In this document: positions 16,769 through 24,988 of the stretch, in pieces
Position numbering within the stretch: the stretch's first letter is position 1
Layout: each line of letters starts with the position of its first letter
Assembly: GCF_039908645.1 (NCBI RefSeq)
Contig: NZ_CP150917.1
Location: forward strand, 4,289,501-4,353,500
Direction of reading: 5' to 3'
DNA: 64,000 nucleotides
Source: Pseudomonas helvetica
GTDB lineage: Bacteria; Pseudomonadota; Gammaproteobacteria; Pseudomonadales; Pseudomonadaceae
Program-made: the position numbers and the translations under genes
Notes under the pieces: generated by a model
Databases searched by the model: none
Told to the model about the DNA's origin: nothing
Seen by the model: the letters and a program-made list of their open reading frames with translations, nothing else

Positions 16769-18203
16769 TTTTTCCCTTCTGGACTGGGCGCTCACGCTGT
16801 TGATTGCCCAAGCTGTTCTCGGTGCGCTGGATACCCTTTATCACCACGAACTGACCGTCGCCCTGCCCTATCGCCACAGCGCACGGCTGGAGCTGTCGAT
16901 CCACGCGTTGCGTTCATGTTTCTACGGCATCCTGTTTCTGGGCATGGCACACCTGGCCTTCCAGGGCACGTGGGCAATTGTCATTGCGCTGCTGTTCGCG
17001 CTGGAGATCGGCCTGACACTGTGGGACTTCGTGGTCGAGGATCGCAGCCGCAAGTTGCCGGCCATCGAGCGCATCATGCACACGGTACTGGCGGTCAATG
17101 GCGGTGCGTTCTTCGCGTTATACGGTGTGCAACTGGCGCAATGGGCAACGCTGCCTACCGCCCTGAGCCCTATCGATTTCGGCTGGCGCGGTTGGTTACT
17201 GACGCTGTTTGCGATCGGCGTCACCGCTTCTGGTATTCGCGACGGATTGGCGGCACTCCGCATGCAGCGCGAAGGCAAACCGGCTAACCCGTTCGCGGGG
17301 CTTGCCTATAAGCGTGTACTGGTCACCGGTGGCACCGGGTTTATCGGTGAAACCCTGGTCAATCAACTGCTCGACGCCGGTCACACCGTCAGCGTGCTGG
17401 CCCGCGATCCGTTGAAAGCCGCTTACCTGTTTGACGGCCGTGCTCGCTGCCTGCGCTCGCTGAGCAAACTGGGCTACAACGAAACCTTCGATGTGGTGAT
17501 CAATCTGGCGGGCGCGCCGGTTGCCGGTCCGCGCTGGAGTGCCAAGCGTCAGGCGCAATTGCTGGCCAGTCGGGTCAACACCACTGAAGCGTTGATGACC
17601 TGGTTGAAGAATGCCCGGCACAAACCGGCGCTGTGGGTTCAGGCCTCGGCCATCGGGTTTTACGGCGTGCGTGACGCCAGTGAAAGCCTTGATGAAAGTG
17701 CCACCAAGGGCGAGGGTTTCATGGCTGAGCTGTGCTCACGCTGGGAAGCCGCCGCGCAACCGGCCAGCGAACTCGGCGTGCGTCAGGTGGTCATGCGTCT
17801 GGGTGTGGTGTTCGGCCCGGGCGGCGCGTTGTTGCCGTTGCTGATTCCATTCCGTTTGGGTTTCGGTGGGCGCATGGGCGATGGCCAGCAGATCATGAGC
17901 TGGGTGCACCGCGACGATGTGATTCAAGTGATCGCCCGTGCATTCGACGACAACAGCCTGAGCGGCACCTACAACCTGGTCGCACCGGATGCAGTCAGTC
18001 AGGCAGTGTTCGCCGACAGCGTCGGTAAAGTCCTGAAGCGCCCGGTGTGGTTCCACATCCCGGCGGCCCCGGTGCGCACCCTGGCTGGCGAAATGGCGCA
18101 GTTGTTCTTCGATGGCCAACGGGTGGTGCCAGTTCGCCTGACGGAGGCTGGCTATACCTTCCGTTACCCGACCCTCGACGCTGCCCTGCGCGACCTGGCC
18201 TGA
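16761..18203 (+). CDS. TIGR01777 sugar-nucleotide epimerase-like protein with N-terminal membrane domain
   Basis: This is a 480-residue fusion. The first ~175 residues form a four- to five-helix membrane domain. The rest is a TIGR01777-type NAD(P)-dependent epimerase (extended SDR) with the Rossmann motif VLVTGGTGFIGETLVNQLL at about 188-206, ASAIGFYG in the active-site region and the family's C-terminal LTEAGYTFRYPTLDAALRDL. Family members (YfcH-like) have no firmly established reaction. The N-terminal membrane fusion is less usual and ties the enzyme to the inner membrane. The ATG at 16761 overlaps the preceding gene, and the next gene begins 8 bp after the stop: a tight three-gene operon. 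Confidence 0.85.
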   Translation: MADFSLLDWALTLLIAQAVLGALDTLYHHELTVALPYRHSARLELSIHALRSCFYGILFLGMAHLAFQGTWAIVIALLFALEIGLTLWDFVVEDRSRKLPAIERIMHTVLAVNGGAFFALYGVQLAQWATLPTALSPIDFGWRGWLLTLFAIGVTASGIRDGLAALRMQREGKPANPFAGLAYKRVLVTGGTGFIGETLVNQLLDAGHTVSVLARDPLKAAYLFDGRARCLRSLSKLGYNETFDVVINLAGAPVAGPRWSAKRQAQLLASRVNTTEALMTWLKNARHKPALWVQASAIGFYGVRDASESLDESATKGEGFMAELCSRWEAAAQPASELGVRQVVMRLGVVFGPGGALLPLLIPFRLGFGGRMGDGQQIMSWVHRDDVIQVIARAFDDNSLSGTYNLVAPDAVSQAVFADSVGKVLKRPVWFHIPAAPVRTLAGEMAQLFFDGQRVVPVRLTEAGYTFRYPTLDAALRDLA

Positions 18204-18211
18204 GGACTGTG

Positions 18212-20647
18212 ATGAGCAAGCCCCTTTTGTACTTGCTGGCCGGCAACGGCAGCGCCGCCGATTGGTGGGATGATGCACTGCCGTACTTTCAGCGCTATCA
18301 GGTGGTGCCGCTGGAACTTCCGGGGTTCGGGAACAACCCCCAAGCGCCCTGCGAGGACCTCGCCGCCTACGCTCAGGCGTTGCTGGCAGCGACCGTCAAA
18401 GGCAGCGCAATCATGGCGGTCGGCGTGAATGCGTTGCTGGTATTGCATGCACTGCAACGGCAACCGGGGCACTTTTGCAGGAGTGTATTGCTGGCGCCGG
18501 TGGGGGCGTTTTTGTGGCAACGACGTCTGCCGGCGTTGATGTCACCGCTGCCCATTCGCAAGACCATCCACTGGTTGCTGGCGAACAAACCCACGCTGTT
18601 TGCACACAAGTTTTCCAGCCAGACCTGGACACCCGCGCAGTACCGACGCATGGGCGCCGGTTATGCACGCTGCCGGGCGTTTGTACCGCACTGGGATCTG
18701 GTGCGGGCAGACACCGCGTTGCCTTTGCTGGAGTGGATCAACGATCCGGTCGAGCTGGTCTGGGGCGATCAGGACAAAGTGCTGGGCATCGAGCAAGCCG
18801 CCGCATGGTCGGCGATTCTGGCCCGTGCCGATTTGACCATCAGCCTGAAACCCGGATGGGGCCATTACCCATGGATCGACTCACCGGCCGAATTCGCGGC
18901 GTGGCTGGAATCGGGTGAGCGCGGATTCGTCGCGCACACCAAGGGCGGGCGTTTACGTCTGGCAACACTGGCCGGGCAAGCAGTTCCCCCTGCGCTTTCA
19001 CTCAATGACTGCAACGACTCACGCTTGCCGGCGTTTCTCGCCAGCCAACCGAACGCCACTTGGGCGGTGCGCTCTTCCAGCTATGGAGAGGATCAGGCCG
19101 ATGCAGCGAACGCTGGTTTGAGCACCACGTTCCTGCGTGAACCGACGCACAGCGTGCCTGCGCGGATTGCCGAATTGAGTTCGTCCGGGGTCGAGGAAGT
19201 GGTGGTGCAACGCTTCATCACTCCCCTGCTGTCCGGGATTGCCTTTGTACGTCATCTGTCGGTCGAGCTGGAATGGGTCGAGGGTCACCTCGAGTCACTG
19301 GCCGACGGCCAGGTGAGTCCGCAGCGGGCGATTGTTTCGCGGCTCGGTACCTCCTGGAGCAGCGACACATTCAAGCCATCCCATGGCTTGACCGCGAACC
19401 TGCTGTGGCGCTTTTTACAGAACGTGTTGCGGGTCTTCCACTATGTGCCCGGCGACGTCGAATGGGCCTGGGACGGTACGCAACTGTGGTTGCTGCAATA
19501 CCGGCCGATCAGCGATTACGGCTGGCGTCGACACCTGACCGCCGCCAACATCGCCGAGATCCTGCCGCCCCAACCGAGCCGTCTGGTGGAGTACGCCCAA
19601 CGACGTGCAGCGGCCAGTATCCCGGCGATCATGGCGCGCTGGGATTCACGCGTTTTGCAGGACAACGAGCCGTTCACTGCGGTATTCGGCGGCGCCTCCT
19701 ATATCAACAACGACCTGTTTCTCGCCCGCCTGGCGGACTGGGGAATCTCCGCCAGCAGCTACGCCGGCGAAGTCGGTGGCGCGACGCCGGAGCTGCCTTG
19801 GCGGCCTCTGCGTCTTTTGCGTTCGCTGCCGTTATTGCTGCGTATGCAACGCATCGCTCGCGGGCATTTGCTGACGCTGGAAAGCCGATTGCAGCGCTTC
19901 GACCAGGAGCTGACAGACCTGATCGCGCAAAGCGCCGACGGCCAGCAACTCGCCGACTGGTTCACCCGGTTCTATGTGTTTGTGGTGCAGGGAAACCTGT
20001 GTATCGCCACAGCGTTGGCCAGCAGTGGTGGCGATCTGCTGGGGCGCCCACCGACGGCGTATGACGACCTTGAGCACAGCCCACATCGACTGCCATGGGA
20101 AACCGATCCGGCGACGCCGCGCCCGGCACCGACCGAGCTGCCGTTGCAGGCATTCCCGCGATGGTCCCGGGCCATCCACCTGGCTCATTCAGCGGGTGCG
20201 CCAGGCTTGCGCGGTTACTACCTGCAAGTGCGCGAGTGGTATCGCGACAACCTGATGCGGCTGTTCTTTCGCCTGCACCATGCCATGCCGATGGCGGATC
20301 GGGCGCACTGGTTCGGAGCCCATCCGGAGATTCGCACGCGTGACGGCAGCTTCTGGCAGGACGGTCGTGAAGGCACCGAGCAGGCCACGGGGTTCATGAT
20401 CTATCCGGGGCAGGTCCAGGGCATTCTGGGTGACGATATTCTGCTTGAAGACACCCTGGACCCCGGACGACACGCGCACTACCAGACCGCGCGGGCAGTG
20501 ATCGCACGCATGGGCGGACGCTTGTCCCACGGCTCGACCTTGCTGCGTGAACTGCGCAAACCCTCGGCAGTGCTGCCCCAGGTCGATCTGGCGTGGTTAG
20601 GCCGCGAAGTGCGGTATTGCGATGGTGAGTTGACGTTGGTGAAGTAA
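18212..20647 (+). CDS. Alpha/beta-hydrolase fold fused to PEP-synthase/PPDK-like protein
   Basis: This 811-residue protein joins two folds. Residues 1-235 are an alpha/beta-hydrolase (LLAGNGSAADWWDDALPYF) that keeps the acid (VWGDQDKVLG, about 186-188) and His218 (GWGHYP), but the nucleophile elbow reads GVNALL with Asn73 where GxSxG is expected. Residues from about 240 are a PEP-synthase-like ATP-grasp domain (WAVRSSSYGEDQADAANAG at 284-302, LLQYRPI), ending in a phosphohistidine swivel domain with His773 (GGRLSHGSTLLREL). It probably transfers phosphate from ATP via His773 to an unidentified acceptor, like rifampin phosphotransferase or PEP synthase. ATG at 18212 lies 8 bp after the epimerase gene, with AGGA upstream. 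Confidence 0.82.
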   Translation: MSKPLLYLLAGNGSAADWWDDALPYFQRYQVVPLELPGFGNNPQAPCEDLAAYAQALLAATVKGSAIMAVGVNALLVLHALQRQPGHFCRSVLLAPVGAFLWQRRLPALMSPLPIRKTIHWLLANKPTLFAHKFSSQTWTPAQYRRMGAGYARCRAFVPHWDLVRADTALPLLEWINDPVELVWGDQDKVLGIEQAAAWSAILARADLTISLKPGWGHYPWIDSPAEFAAWLESGERGFVAHTKGGRLRLATLAGQAVPPALSLNDCNDSRLPAFLASQPNATWAVRSSSYGEDQADAANAGLSTTFLREPTHSVPARIAELSSSGVEEVVVQRFITPLLSGIAFVRHLSVELEWVEGHLESLADGQVSPQRAIVSRLGTSWSSDTFKPSHGLTANLLWRFLQNVLRVFHYVPGDVEWAWDGTQLWLLQYRPISDYGWRRHLTAANIAEILPPQPSRLVEYAQRRAAASIPAIMARWDSRVLQDNEPFTAVFGGASYINNDLFLARLADWGISASSYAGEVGGATPELPWRPLRLLRSLPLLLRMQRIARGHLLTLESRLQRFDQELTDLIAQSADGQQLADWFTRFYVFVVQGNLCIATALASSGGDLLGRPPTAYDDLEHSPHRLPWETDPATPRPAPTELPLQAFPRWSRAIHLAHSAGAPGLRGYYLQVREWYRDNLMRLFFRLHHAMPMADRAHWFGAHPEIRTRDGSFWQDGREGTEQATGFMIYPGQVQGILGDDILLEDTLDPGRHAHYQTARAVIARMGGRLSHGSTLLRELRKPSAVLPQVDLAWLGREVRYCDGELTLVK

Positions 20648-20656
20648 GCGCAAGCC

Positions 20657-21655
20657 TTACCTCTCGCAGGTCTCAGCGACACAGCAGTCTTCGCGCGAAA
20701 ACCGCTCGCGGTACGCCTGCGGTGTCACCCCCATGGCCCGCAGGAAACTACGGCGCAGGGTTTCTTCGCTGCCAAACCCGCATTGCACGGCAATCCGTTT
20801 GATTGGTACGCCGGTGTCACTCAGCAATCGTCGTGCAGTTTCGACACGGATCAGTTCGATGGCCCGCGCCGGGGTCTGGCCGGTGTCGGCGCGGTAGTGT
20901 CGGATAAAGCTGCGTTCGCTCATGCCCGCTTGCAGCGCCAGCGCCGGGATGCCGAGGTCCAGGCTGAGGTTTTCGGCGATCCAGGCGTGCAGTTCATCAA
21001 ACCGATTGCCGTGCTGTTGCAGGTCCAGCGTTACGCTGAACTGTGACTGGCCACCCGGACGCTTGAGGAACACCACCAGTTGCCGGGCAACTTCCAGGGC
21101 AATCCCGCGCCCCAGATCTGCTTCCACCAGCGCCAACGCCAGGTCGATGCCGGCCGTAACCCCGGCCGAGGTCCAGACCGGGCCGTCGTTGATAAAGATC
21201 GGGTTGGGCTCGACCCGCAGTTGCGGGTGCTTTTGCGCCAGCTGATCGCAGCGGGTCCAGTGGGTGACCACGCGACGACCGTCGAGCCAGCCGCTGGCGG
21301 CCAGTAAAAACGCCCCGGTACACACCGACGCCACACGCCGGGAAACCGCAGCCTGCTGACGCACCCAATCCACCAGCGCAGCGTCTTCGGCCGCCGTGTA
21401 AACACCCCAGCCGCCCGCGATGATCAGCGTATCGGAAGACTCGCTCGGCAACGGTTCGGCCAGCAGCGCCAAGCCGGCCGAGGACATCACCGCACCGCCG
21501 CCATCGGCAATCACCGTCGGCGCATAGGGCGGCGGTAATCCTCGCTGCGCGGCCATGTCATTGGCCGAGGCAAACACCTGCAATGGCCCGGTGACGTCGA
21601 GCAATTGCACATTGGCGAAGGCCAGCACATGAACGGTTTTCGGTGAGTTCGGCAT
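20657..21655 (-). CDS. GlxA-family transcriptional regulator (DJ-1/PfpI + AraC HTH)
   Basis: This 332-residue regulator has an N-terminal DJ-1/PfpI amidotransferase-like domain (HVLAFANVQLLDVTGPLQVF; nucleophile region VASVCTGAFLLAASG) and a C-terminal double AraC helix-turn-helix (LALQAGMSERSFIRHYRAD, IAVQCGFGSEETLRRSFL). Relatives control catabolic or stress genes. The ATG at 21653-21655 was chosen; a TTG 13 codons upstream is possible but would lie inside a palindrome. It is divergent from inhA, itself a DJ-1/PfpI protein, so regulation of inhA is a reasonable inference. Confidence 0.88.
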   Translation of the reverse strand: MPNSPKTVHVLAFANVQLLDVTGPLQVFASANDMAAQRGLPPPYAPTVIADGGGAVMSSAGLALLAEPLPSESSDTLIIAGGWGVYTAAEDAALVDWVRQQAAVSRRVASVCTGAFLLAASGWLDGRRVVTHWTRCDQLAQKHPQLRVEPNPIFINDGPVWTSAGVTAGIDLALALVEADLGRGIALEVARQLVVFLKRPGGQSQFSVTLDLQQHGNRFDELHAWIAENLSLDLGIPALALQAGMSERSFIRHYRADTGQTPARAIELIRVETARRLLSDTGVPIKRIAVQCGFGSEETLRRSFLRAMGVTPQAYRERFSREDCCVAETCER

Positions 21656-21657
21656 AA

Positions 21658-21694
21658 TTGGCGTAATTCGAGGGCTGATTGGCGTATACGCCAA
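21658..21694. promoter_or_regulatory. Candidate operator: TTGGCGTA direct repeat and 16-bp palindrome
   Basis: TTGGCGTA occurs at 21658-21665 and again at 21679-21686, 21 bp apart (two helical turns). The second copy forms a perfect palindrome with TACGCCAA (21679-21694). It is immediately upstream of the GlxA-type regulator and 70-107 bp before inhA, the usual position for an AraC-family operator. Confidence 0.5.
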
Positions 21695-21764
21695 ATCCTA
21701 CGAGCCTACAGTCAAACCGTCCACCCAATAAGGCTGTGAACACGCAGACCAAGGAGATAGCGTC

Positions 21765-22445
21765 ATGACGTTGCAGATCGGTTTTCTGTTGTTTCCACAG
21801 GTGCAGCAACTGGACCTGACCGGACCTTACGATGTGTTGGCCTCGCTGCCGGACGTAAAGGTGCATTTGATCTGGAAGGACCTGGTCCCCGTGACGGCAA
21901 GCACCGGTCTGGTCCTGAAGCCGACCACCACGTTCGATGGCTGCCCCGACCTGGATGTGATTTGCATCCCCGGAGGCAGCGGCGTCGGGCCATTGATGGA
22001 AGACCCACAAACCCTGGCGTTCATTCGCAAACACGCCGCCCAGGCACGCTACGTGACTTCGGTGTGCACCGGTGCATTGGTGCTCGGCGCTGCTGGATTG
22101 CTCAAGGGAAAACGGGCGACGACCCACTGGGCCTATCATGAATTGCTGAGTCTATTGGGCGCCATCCCGGTTCGGGATCGGGTGGTACGCGATGGCAATC
22201 TGCTGACCGGTGGCGGGATCACGGCGGGGATCGATTTTGCCCTGACCCTGGCCGCTGAGTTGTATGACAAAGACACTGCGCAATTGGTGCAGCTGCAACT
22301 CGAATACGCACCCGCACCGCCCTTCAACTCGGGCGACCCGCAAACCGCGCCAAAAGCCGTGCTGGAGGAAGCCCATCGGCGTGCAGCCGCCTCGCTCAAT
22401 CAGCGCACGCTGATCACCGAGCGTGTGGCCGCACGTCTCGGTTAA
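21765..22445 (+). CDS. inhA: Isonitrile hydratase (DJ-1/PfpI family)
   Basis: This 226-residue cytoplasmic enzyme closely resembles Pseudomonas putida isonitrile hydratase as I know it (IGFLLFPQVQQLDLTGPYDV, TTHWAYHELL, QLEYAPAPPF). It hydrates isonitriles to N-substituted formamides. The nucleophile is Cys101 in VTSVCTGALVLGAAG, with acidic residue Asp17 in QQLDLTGP near the N-terminus, both needed in the characterised enzyme. It is divergent from the GlxA-type regulator. Downstream come the two RsmX-like RNAs on the other strand. Confidence 0.88.
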   Translation: MTLQIGFLLFPQVQQLDLTGPYDVLASLPDVKVHLIWKDLVPVTASTGLVLKPTTTFDGCPDLDVICIPGGSGVGPLMEDPQTLAFIRKHAAQARYVTSVCTGALVLGAAGLLKGKRATTHWAYHELLSLLGAIPVRDRVVRDGNLLTGGGITAGIDFALTLAAELYDKDTAQLVQLQLEYAPAPPFNSGDPQTAPKAVLEEAHRRAAASLNQRTLITERVAARLG

Positions 22446-22485
22446 GCGCTTGGTCAGGTCTGAAACAGACTTTTACAGCGCCCAT

Positions 22486-22598
22486 AAAAAAACCCGCCGA
22501 AGCGGGTTTTCCAAGACCATGACGACATCCTGTCGCTGCATTCCTTGCAAATGGTCGATCATCCATGACCCTGAGCGCGTCCTGCGCTGCAGTTGATG
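22486..22598 (-). ncRNA. rsmX: RsmX-like CsrA/RsmA-sequestering small RNA, copy 1
   Basis: Read on the minus strand, this ~113-nt element carries GGA motifs in hairpin loops: AGCGC-AGGAC-GCGCT, TCA-TGGA-TGA, GCA-AGGAA-TGC and CGAC-AGGAT-GTCG. A Rho-independent terminator follows (AACCCGCTTCGGCGGGTT then seven T). A TAATCT -10 box lies at 22604-22609. Repeated GGA loops plus an intrinsic terminator are the hallmark of RsmX/Y/Z, which titrate RsmA/RsmE under GacA control in Pseudomonas. A CTTACG half-site lies about 46 bp upstream of the -10 (22654-22659). Confidence 0.75.
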
Positions 22599-22603
22599 GA
22601 GTC

Positions 22604-22659
22604 AGATTAGGCCTGAATCCACAGGCGCAAAAGACGACATACCATCGCCCGTGCGTAAG
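22604..22659 (-). promoter_or_regulatory. Promoter of RsmX copy 1
   Basis: The -10 box TAATCT (22604-22609) and a CTTACG motif (22654-22659) occur at the same spacing as in copy 2. The CTTAC(A/G) motif resembles the right half of the GacA box TGTAAG-N6-CTTACA; the left half is poorly conserved. Confidence 0.45.
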
Positions 22660-22708
22660 CCATTGGCTATACGTCAGGTCCAGCCCCAATCGGCCGATTC
22701 CTGCAGGC

Positions 22709-22821
22709 AAAAAAAAACCCGCCGAAGCGGGTTTTCAAGACCATGACGACATCCTGTCGCTGCGATCCTTGCAAATGGTCGATCATCCATGATCCTGAGC
22801 GCGTCCTGCGCTTCAGTTGAT
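22709..22821 (-). ncRNA. rsmX: RsmX-like small RNA, copy 2
   Basis: This is a near-identical tandem copy of the RNA at 22486-22598, same strand, with the same GGA hairpin loops and terminator (AACCCGCTTCGGCGGGTT then nine T). The flanking promoter sequence differs except for the TAATCT -10 and the CTTACA motif, so the two may be differently tuned. Tandem or multiple rsmX copies are known from P. syringae. Confidence 0.75.
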
Positions 22822-22827
22822 GGGTGT

Positions 22828-22883
22828 AGATTACGCTTCGGATCCAATCTGAAACAGGAGACATAGCTACTACTTCGTGTAAG
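22828..22883 (-). promoter_or_regulatory. Promoter of RsmX copy 2
   Basis: The -10 box TAATCT is at 22828-22833 and a full CTTACA motif at 22878-22883, matching one half of the GacA upstream activating sequence. Confidence 0.5.
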
Positions 22884-22975
22884 ACATTCGCCATTGCAGC
22901 ACTTCCGAAAACCCTTAGACACCCCAGGTTTCAAGTGCCTGAGTCGCGTGTTTCGCGTCAGCTACGGCTCGCAAT

Positions 22976-23338
22976 TCATTGTTCGACAAAGGCTTTCAGA
23001 TTCACCAAGGCGTGGTCCCACTGCTGGCTGATCACTTCCAGCGAGCGGCGAGCCTCGTCCAGTTGCGTCGGCTCGAAGACCCATCGGCGCTCACGCCCCC
23101 GTTTGGTGTCACGCACCAGACCGGCGTCAGCCAGCACCCGCAGGTGTTTGGTTACAGCCTGGCGGCTGATGTCGGTGCCGGCGGTCAACTGCGCGATCGA
23201 CATTGCCCCGCCACCACACAACACGTCGATCAGCCGCAGCCGGGTTTCGTCGCCAAGTGCGGCGAAGGTCAGTGCCGAGCGGCCCAGCGCAGTAGTGGCC
23301 GACGGCGTATCCAGCGTTAAGGCGTCAGGGGGTGGCAA
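22976..23338 (-). CDS. ArsR-family transcriptional regulator
   Basis: This 120-residue winged-helix repressor-type protein has the ArsR core FAALGDETRLRLIDVLCGGG and recognition region DISRQAVTKHLRVLADAGLV. It ends with the tail seen in ArsR proteins paired with SRPBCC genes (WVFEPTQLDEARRSLEVIS). No ATG precedes the domain; TTG at 23336-23338 is the best start and overlaps the end of the upstream SRPBCC gene by 14 nt. The pair is a common module in which the regulator controls its own operon. I see no metal-binding Cys motif. Confidence 0.85.
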   Translation of the reverse strand: MPPPDALTLDTPSATTALGRSALTFAALGDETRLRLIDVLCGGGAMSIAQLTAGTDISRQAVTKHLRVLADAGLVRDTKRGRERRWVFEPTQLDEARRSLEVISQQWDHALVNLKAFVEQ

Positions 23339-23783
23339 GGTACGTCTCGATGTTGGTCATTTGTTCATCCCAACCGCGACTGTTCATGCGGAAGGCTTTC
23401 AGACGGCGTTCTGCCGGAATGTTATCGAAACCGGACTCGACGACCTTCAGCAGCGTGCCGCCGTCCATGTCTTCAAGCTCGAACAGCACCAGGGTGGTGG
23501 GCTCCGACGAATAGTCCATGTCCGGCTCCACTGCATACGGATGCCAGCGAAACGCAAATACCCGCTCGGGCTCGACCCGCGCCACCTGCACGTCCCAGAC
23601 CAGATGTTCATAGCCCGGATAAGTGATTTGCCCCTGGGTTCGCTCACCGGCAACAAAGCGTTTGCCCTCGAGCGCGACACCAAACCACTTGCCGAAGGAC
23701 TCGGCATTGGCCAAGGCGCGCCAGACGGTGGAGCGTGGAGCCTTGAGCAGGATCTTTCTTTCGATGCGATCTGATGAGTGCAT
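23325..23783 (-). CDS. SRPBCC / AHA1-like ligand-binding domain protein
   Basis: This 152-residue protein has the helix-grip fold of the AHA1/CalC family (IERKILLKAPRSTVWRALAN, WFGVALEGKRFVAGE, SRGWDEQMTNIETYLA). Such proteins bind hydrophobic ligands; no reaction is known for most. A perfect GGAGGTGA site precedes the ATG at 23781-23783. The gene overlaps the ArsR regulator downstream. Its 5' untranslated region (23781-23857) is duplicated in decayed form at 24886-24962. Confidence 0.85.
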   Translation of the reverse strand: MHSSDRIERKILLKAPRSTVWRALANAESFGKWFGVALEGKRFVAGERTQGQITYPGYEHLVWDVQVARVEPERVFAFRWHPYAVEPDMDYSSEPTTLVLFELEDMDGGTLLKVVESGFDNIPAERRLKAFRMNSRGWDEQMTNIETYLATP

Positions 23784-23933
23784 AGGTCACCTCCTTTGAT
23801 GAACACTAGGCCCGGATGGCTGAATGCGCAACTTTCTGGTTGCATAAAAACATTCGGACAGGCTTTACCTTTCTGTCATGACGCCTGGAAATGCTAACGT
23901 CGCCAGTGAACTGACTCAAAACAAGGATGCTTC

Positions 23934-24857
23934 ATGTTGCCTACCCTTTCGGAGCGTTATCGCGGCTGCCTGCTGGGGCTGGCTTGCGGCGACGCAGTCG
24001 GTACAAGCGTAGAGTTCAAACCGCGCGGGTCGTTCCCGGCGCTCACCGACATGGTGGGTGGTGGCCCGTTCAATCTGAAGCCGGGCCAGTGGACCGATGA
24101 CACGTCGATGGCCCTGTGCCTGGCCGAAAGCCTGCTCACAAAAAATGGTTTTGACGCCTTCGACCAGATGGGGCGCTATCTCAATTGGTGGCAATGGGGT
24201 TACCTGAGCTCGACTGGCGACTGCTTTGATATCGGCATGACCGTGCGCGAAGCCCTGACTCATTATCAGGAAACCGGCAATCCATTTGCCGGATCGACCG
24301 ATCCGTTCAGCGCAGGTAACGGTTCGCTGATGCGATTGGCACCAGTGGTGCTGTTTTACTTCCCTGCTATAGGCCATGTCAGGACGTTTTCCAGCGATAG
24401 CTCTCGAACCACTCACGCTGCGCCTGAAGCCATCGAATGCTGCCAGTTGTTCGCTGGATTGATTTGCGAAGCATTGCAGGGCGCGTCGAAATCGGATTTA
24501 CGACACTTGGGCCACGGACACTTTTCAGAACCCAAAGTCGCCACGATTGCCAGTGGCAACTATCTCGCCAAACCAAAATCCGAGATCGTGGGTACAGGCT
24601 ACTGCGTTGCCTCGTTAGAGGCGGCGTTGTGGTGTTTTCATCACACCGACAGCTTCGAAGACGCCATTCTGCAAGCCGCCAACCTGGGTGATGATGCTGA
24701 CACTACCGCCGCTATTGTCGGGCAGTTGGCCGGAGCTTTTTACGGTGTAAAAGGAATCCCCAAGAGTTGGCTTGCGAAGCTGCACATGCACGATGAGATT
24801 GAAACGACAGCCGACGCATTGTTACAGGCATCAAACACCCACCACACTCACGACTGA
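23934..24857 (+). CDS. ADP-ribosylglycohydrolase family protein (DraG-like)
   Basis: This 307-residue protein has the all-alpha ADP-ribosylhydrolase fold. The metal-binding elements are visible: GLACGDAVGTSVEF near residues 15-28, WTDDTSMALCLAESL at about 55-69, and the C-terminal LGDDADTTAAIVGQLAGAFYG. These Asp/Thr residues hold the two Mg2+ ions that hydrolyse ADP-ribose from proteins or small molecules. An AAGGA lies upstream of the ATG. It stands alone between the SRPBCC gene and two exported halovibrin-like proteins, discussed under findings. The physiological substrate is unknown. Confidence 0.88.
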   Translation: MLPTLSERYRGCLLGLACGDAVGTSVEFKPRGSFPALTDMVGGGPFNLKPGQWTDDTSMALCLAESLLTKNGFDAFDQMGRYLNWWQWGYLSSTGDCFDIGMTVREALTHYQETGNPFAGSTDPFSAGNGSLMRLAPVVLFYFPAIGHVRTFSSDSSRTTHAAPEAIECCQLFAGLICEALQGASKSDLRHLGHGHFSEPKVATIASGNYLAKPKSEIVGTGYCVASLEAALWCFHHTDSFEDAILQAANLGDDADTTAAIVGQLAGAFYGVKGIPKSWLAKLHMHDEIETTADALLQASNTHHTHD

Positions 24858-24885
24858 TCCGACCGCCAGGTTTTGCCGCCGGGTT

Positions 24886-24962
24886 CATGCGTCACCTCCT
24901 GTGATCAACACCAGGCCCCAATGGCGATTGCGCAGCCTTCAGGTTGCGCAATCGCCATTGGG
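24886..24962. repeat. Decayed duplicate of the SRPBCC 5' region with a 19-bp-arm inverted repeat
   Basis: This copy matches the 5' region of the SRPBCC gene (23781-23857), including the reverse-complement start codon and GGAGGTGAC site. It contains a perfect inverted repeat (24916-24934 and 24945-24963, 10-nt loop; arm CCCCAATGGCGATTGCGCA) that could end transcription of the glycohydrolase gene. Confidence 0.6.
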
Positions 24963-24988
24963 GTCGATCTTCACTGCCTGTCTGCGTA

